DNA of 8,278 nt, from assembly GCA_004376485.1 (NCBI GenBank), contig SOJT01000087.1, forward strand, positions 1 through 8,278, in the 5' to 3' direction. Made by a program: the position numbers and the translations under genes. The notes under the pieces are model-generated. The model was not told the origin of the DNA. It saw only the letters and a program-made list of their open reading frames with translations, and did not search any database. Positions 6,057 to 8,278 of the stretch are shown here, piece by piece. The DNA comes from Candidatus Aerophobota bacterium (lineage in GTDB: Bacteria; Aerophobota; Aerophobia; Aerophobales; AE-B3A). Position 1 is the stretch's first letter; the number at the start of each line of letters is the position of its first letter.

Positions 6057-7325
6057 CAAAAATCAGTGGTGATTGATCATTTATGTAGGATTGAAGGTAA
6101 TGGAGGAATTAACGTAGCCATCGAAGATGGAAGAGTGGTCAAGGTTGAGATAGATATCTTTGAAGGGGCACGATTCCTGGAAGCCCTGGTGGTGGGAAGA
6201 CTGTATTACGAGGTACCGCCGATACTCTCGCGTATCTGTGCTATCTGCTCCGCTGTCCACACTGTAACCTCCTTGATGGCTGTAGAGGATGCTTTTGAAA
6301 CTGAACCCAGTGCTCAGACTCAACTCTTGAGGGAGCTCCTAGTTCAAGGGGGAAATATCGAGAGCCACGCCTTGCATCTATTTTGCCTGGCCCTCCCTGA
6401 TTTTCTCGGGTATAGTAGCCCTTTCGCCTTGGCTGAGGATTATCCTCAGGAAGTGAAGATAGGATTGGGATTGAAAAAACTAGGTAATACCATTCAGGAG
6501 ACTGTGGGAGGTCGGGCTGTTCATCCAGTCAACGCTGTTCTGGGTGGGTTTGGCACGGTGCCAACTAAGAAAAGACTTCTTGAACTCAAGCAGGAATTAA
6601 CCAAAGGGTTGGAAGAGGCTTTAGCCGCCGTTGAGTCTGTAGCCCGCTTACGGATTCCCGATTTTTCTCAATCCCCCACTCTCTATGCAGCGTTAGCTTC
6701 CTCATCGGAAGAATACAGTCTCTTTGGAGACAAAGTTATTTTCTCCAGCGGCGAGTCTAGAAAGGTAAGCTCCTATAGGGAAATCTGCAACGAGACAGTC
6801 GTGCCTCATTCTCACGCAAAACATAGCCATTTCAAAGGCCTGCCATTCATGGTTGGTGCTCTGGCTAGAGTAATGCTCAATGGCCATAAATTAGATTCTG
6901 AAACCAAAAAAGCTAGGGAAAAATTGGGTCTCGGCTCATTTACAGAGAACATACTTTTGAACAACAGCGCCCAGGCTATTGAAATAATCTACTCCATAAA
7001 GAGATGTATCCAGATTATTGATCAACTGCTCAAAAGAGGAATAAAGAATGAGAAACCGGTTGAAATTAGACCCAAAGCGGGTCAGGGGACAGCCGCCCTG
7101 GAGGCCCCCAGAGGAATACTCTATCATAGCTACAGTTTCGATAATGCAGGAAGAATAACCAAGGCTGATGTTATCACTCCCACCGCTCAAAATTTAGCAA
7201 ATATGGAAAAGGATTTTCGAGCTTTGGCCCACAACTTCGCTGGTGAATCCAAGGATGGTCTGCGAGTAAAGATAGAGATGGTGGCTCGAGCCTATGATCC
7301 TTGCATTTCTTGCTCTGTTCATTGA
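6054..7325 (+). CDS. hydA: [NiFe]-hydrogenase large (catalytic) subunit, group 3, lacking a C-terminal extension
   Basis: A 423-residue catalytic subunit that binds the Ni-Fe(CN)2CO centre and converts H2 to protons and electrons. RIEGNGG is near the N-terminus (about residues 12-18). The first metal motif is RICAICSAVH (C62, C65, H69), with Ala where RxCGxC is normal. Further group 3 features are PHSHAKHSHFKGLPFMVGAL, EAPRG (350-354) and ADVITPTAQNLANME. The second metal motif DPCISCSVH (C417, C420, H423) ends the protein: TGA follows the His codon directly. Most large subunits carry a peptide after this His or Arg that a dedicated protease removes once nickel is in place; here none exists. 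Gene order B-G-D-A matches archaeal and bacterial sulfhydrogenases (group 3b), and absence of mvhD or hdr genes argues against 3c. No maturation (hyp) gene is in the window. The four metal-binding cysteines are all present, so the protein is probably active. Confidence 0.92.
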   Translation: MQKSVVIDHLCRIEGNGGINVAIEDGRVVKVEIDIFEGARFLEALVVGRLYYEVPPILSRICAICSAVHTVTSLMAVEDAFETEPSAQTQLLRELLVQGGNIESHALHLFCLALPDFLGYSSPFALAEDYPQEVKIGLGLKKLGNTIQETVGGRAVHPVNAVLGGFGTVPTKKRLLELKQELTKGLEEALAAVESVARLRIPDFSQSPTLYAALASSSEEYSLFGDKVIFSSGESRKVSSYREICNETVVPHSHAKHSHFKGLPFMVGALARVMLNGHKLDSETKKAREKLGLGSFTENILLNNSAQAIEIIYSIKRCIQIIDQLLKRGIKNEKPVEIRPKAGQGTAALEAPRGILYHSYSFDNAGRITKADVITPTAQNLANMEKDFRALAHNFAGESKDGLRVKIEMVARAYDPCISCSVH

Positions 7326-7349
7326 AATAAGGTAGTTGAGTAGTGATAC

Positions 7350-7403
7350 AAGATACCTCAGATTTGTGTTCTTTTGTAGGAGCTCAAACCCGAAAGGTAT
7401 CTT
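7350..7403 (+). repeat. Inverted repeat with long loop downstream of hydA
   Basis: AAGATACCT (7350-7358) and AGGTATCTT (7395-7403) are perfectly complementary over 9 bp, with a 36-base loop. With one bulge the pairing extends to ACA/TGT outside. No U tract follows the second arm, so an intrinsic terminator is doubtful. It could be an RNA structure protecting the 3' end of the hydrogenase mRNA, or a bipartite protein site. Confidence 0.5.
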
Positions 7404-7451
7404 TGTGGTTCCCGATATTCTAGCTAATGCTGAATGAGCATATGAATAAGA

Positions 7452-7468
7452 ATACTCTAGCAGAGTAT
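7452..7468 (+). repeat. 17-base perfect dyad, possible operator or terminator hairpin
   Basis: ATACTCT, then AGC, then AGAGTAT form a perfect 7-bp dyad about 95 bases upstream of the MerR-type gene. The following bases (CCTCGCTATTTCTTT) are pyrimidine-rich but not a clean T tract. A regulator binding site or a weak terminator are both possible. Flanking -35/-10 hexamers at the 19-20 bp spacing usual for MerR sites were not seen. Confidence 0.4.
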
Positions 7469-7562
7469 CCTCGCTATTTCTTTAGCTAATTAGGGAGTAT
7501 TATATCAGATTTGGGTTAGATTTTACAGGATGATAAGTAAAGTATCATAGGTGTATTTAATC

Positions 7563-7895
7563 ATGAAAGAACACGAAAGAATGCCTGTCTATACCATTGG
7601 AATTGCCGCAGAATTTCTGGGTGTTTGTCCGGCAACCTTGCGTCTTTGGGAGAAGAAAGGTATCGTCAAACCAGCCCGAATAGGAAAGAACAGGTTCTAC
7701 TCCAAATGCGACATTGATCGGTTAGAACGTATCAAGTACCTTCTCCAGAAGATGAGAATGAATGTCGCCGGAGTAAGGGAAGTATTAGACGCAAAATTTT
7801 GTTGGGATGCAAAGAATTGTAGCGAAAAGATGCGAAAGAATTGCTCAGTTTACCTTCAATGCCAGAAGCTCCGGGAGAGCAAGTACGGGAAATGA
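7563..7895 (+). CDS. MerR-family transcriptional regulator with four-cysteine tail
   Basis: A 110-residue DNA-binding protein. The N-terminal winged helix-turn-helix is clear: YTIGIAAEFLGVCPATLRLWEKKGIV, then ARIGKNRFYSKCDIDRLERIKYLL. A short helix containing MNVAGVREVLD follows, where longer MerR proteins have a dimerisation coiled coil and effector domain. Instead of an effector domain, the last 31 residues carry C80, C86, C94 and C100 in the order CW-x4-C-x7-C-x5-C, resembling short CW-type cysteine motifs found in anaerobes. Metal or redox sensing is plausible but unproven. The ATG at 7563 follows AGGTG by 9 bases. Other in-frame starts are GTG 7551, which overlaps that site, and ATG 7581, which lacks one. 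It lies 237 bases after hydA on the same strand, so it may regulate the hydrogenase or an unrelated downstream gene. Confidence 0.85.
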   Translation: MKEHERMPVYTIGIAAEFLGVCPATLRLWEKKGIVKPARIGKNRFYSKCDIDRLERIKYLLQKMRMNVAGVREVLDAKFCWDAKNCSEKMRKNCSVYLQCQKLRESKYGK

Positions 7896-7910
7896 TTGAG
7901 TAGATATGAT

Positions 7911-8087
7911 TCAATCGCTTCTCCTTCGGTTAGATTCTAGACGATTCAATTCGCTAATCTTTGCCAAAGTCTTGATTAGTCTTAAGCAGTTTAGCTGAAT
8001 CCTTTTTTCATCCAAATCATCAAAATGTGGCTCCTCTTCCCTGAAAATAAAAAGGGACAGAGAATGCCTGGTAAGAAGAATTAGCAT
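7911..8087 (-). CDS. Possible small hypothetical protein, 58 residues
   Basis: An open frame reads from ATG (8087-8085) to TGA (7913-7911), giving 58 residues. I recognise no family. Its second half (REEEPHFDDLDEKRIQLNC, then LRLIKTLAKISELNRLES and a basic NRRRSD end) is charged and amphipathic, like a real helical protein. The first 15 residues are hydrophobic and less convincing. There is no Shine-Dalgarno sequence before the ATG. A purine-rich GGAAGAGGAG inside the frame could serve an internal start, or the ORF may be the remnant of a longer gene. It runs opposite to and just after the MerR-type gene, with 15 bases between the two stops. Chance occurrence is quite possible. Confidence 0.25.
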   Translation of the reverse strand: MLILLTRHSLSLFIFREEEPHFDDLDEKRIQLNCLRLIKTLAKISELNRLESNRRRSD

Positions 8088-8227
8088 GAGCCGTTAAAAA
8101 TCTACTCTGAGTACTGGTGAGTTCATTCACGCATCCCAAGCCTCATCGTGTCAAAAAGCCTCCTATCAATGCAAAGTAATTATGTCATACTTTTTGTGGT
8201 AAGGATGAGTCATGGTCAAGATGTAGT

Positions 8228-8255
8228 TTGACAAACATTAAACTTTATTTAAACT
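8228..8255 (+). promoter_or_regulatory. Candidate sigma-70-type promoter
   Basis: A perfect TTGACA (8228-8233) is followed after 16 bases by TAAACT (8250-8255), which matches TATAAT at four of six positions. The surrounding DNA is AT-rich. An ATG at 8270 (Met-Ser-Glu) with a weak GGTAAAAG before it could begin a gene cut by the window end. The palindrome GTTTG-A-CAAAC (8226-8236) overlaps the -35 box and could be an operator. Confidence 0.4.
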
Positions 8256-8259
8256 TATT
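8238..8259 (+). repeat. 11-bp near-perfect tandem repeat in promoter region
   Basis: TTAAACTTTAT (8238-8248) is followed directly by TTAAACTTATT (8249-8259); they share the first eight bases, TTAAACTT. The 11-base period is about one helical turn, as expected of a repeated protein site, but AT-rich DNA makes such repeats by chance fairly often. Confidence 0.4.
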
Positions 8260-8278
8260 GGTAAAAGATATGTCGGAA

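Larger units (their letters stand above)
7326..7562. other. AT-rich intergenic region between hydA and the MerR-type gene
   Basis: These 237 bases hold no credible ORF but several repeats: a 9-bp inverted repeat at 7350-7403, ATGCT/AGCAT (7427-7441), a 17-base dyad at 7452-7468, and the direct repeat TAGCTAAT at 7421-7428 and 7483-7490. AATACTC (7451-7457) could also pair with GAGTATT (7495-7501). The region should contain the end of the hydrogenase transcript and the promoter of the regulator gene. I find neither a classic GC-rich terminator with a T tract nor a consensus promoter. Confidence 0.5.
7896..8278. other. Region without a confident gene
   Basis: In these 383 bases I see no tRNA, rRNA, CRISPR or clear protein family. 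There is one short minus-strand ORF (7911-8087), listed separately, and a promoter-like stretch near the right edge. CTAATC (7954-7959) and GATTAG (7974-7979) can form a weak stem, and TCCCT/AGGGA (8038-8057) another, but neither looks like a functional terminator. Composition is more AT-rich toward 8190-8278. Confidence 0.45.

Noticed and set aside
7323..7343. Recoding of the hydA TGA (selenocysteine or alternative code)
   Set aside because: hydG, hydD and the MerR-type gene also end at TGA in sensible positions, and the residue after the motif His is not a known selenocysteine site. A simple stop is the best reading.
7522..7548. TTTACA and TATCAT as a promoter for the MerR-type gene
   Set aside because: The hexamers are good, but the 15-base spacing is short, and transcription would begin at or after the ribosome binding site that supports the chosen start.
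8048..8066. AAAAAGGGACAGAG-like stretch reminiscent of sequences near REP-associated or IS200-like transposases
   Set aside because: No transposase remnant, inverted repeat pair or second copy is visible in the window; the resemblance is from memory and too short.
1..8278. Rex operator (TTGTGAA/TTCACAA type) near the hydrogenase genes
   Set aside because: Inspection of the spacers at 2866-2911, 3329-3388, 7326-7562 and 7896-8278 showed no convincing match; the likely site is upstream of the window.
7896..8278. tRNA, CRISPR array or other RNA gene in the right-hand region
   Set aside because: No T-loop/D-loop pattern, no regularly spaced repeats and no recognisable riboswitch or rRNA sequence were seen.

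Overview
The window reads as part of the chromosome of an anaerobic, probably uncultured bacterium. It holds a NAD(P)-linked [NiFe]-hydrogenase operon of the soluble group 3b (sulfhydrogenase, hydBGDA) type. The evidence is a Rex NADH/NAD+ sensor, a four-subunit Fe-S/flavin/NiFe hydrogenase and no oxygen-linked genes. The lineage cannot be fixed from sequence alone. The Cache_3-Cache_2 sensor kinase and stand-alone receiver proteins are of a kind I associate with deltaproteobacteria-like and candidate-phylum anaerobes, but this is only an impression.

Positions 1-7325 are one closely packed run of plus-strand genes: the 3' end of rex, a receiver-only response regulator, a membrane sensor histidine kinase, a second receiver-only response regulator, then hydB, hydG, hydD and hydA. 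Gaps are 10, 11, 46 and 60 bases up to hydB. Within the hydrogenase genes they are 13 bases or less, with two start/stop overlaps (the second only if the upstream GTG of hydA is used). Co-transcription is likely. The layout suggests that NADH/NAD+ state (Rex) and an extracytoplasmic or redox signal (kinase and two receivers) both bear on H2 metabolism. HydD and HydA form the H2-activating core. HydB carries Fe-S clusters. HydG passes electrons through a [2Fe-2S] cluster and FAD to NAD(P).

The hydrogenase departs from the textbook pattern in three places. The large subunit stops exactly at the histidine of its C-terminal DPCxxCxxH motif, so there is no peptide for a maturation protease to remove. 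Its N-terminal nickel motif has Ala in place of the usual Gly (RICAIC). The small subunit has Glu where the second cysteine ligand of the proximal [4Fe-4S] cluster is expected (CAGE instead of CxGC).

Positions 7326-7562 are an AT-rich spacer with several inverted and direct repeats. They precede a short MerR-family regulator (7563-7895) whose tail carries four spaced cysteines in a CW-type motif. Positions 7896-8278 have no confident gene. They hold a possible 58-residue minus-strand ORF and, near the right edge, a sigma-70-like promoter with an overlapping palindrome and an 11-bp tandem repeat, perhaps driving a gene that starts at or beyond the window end.
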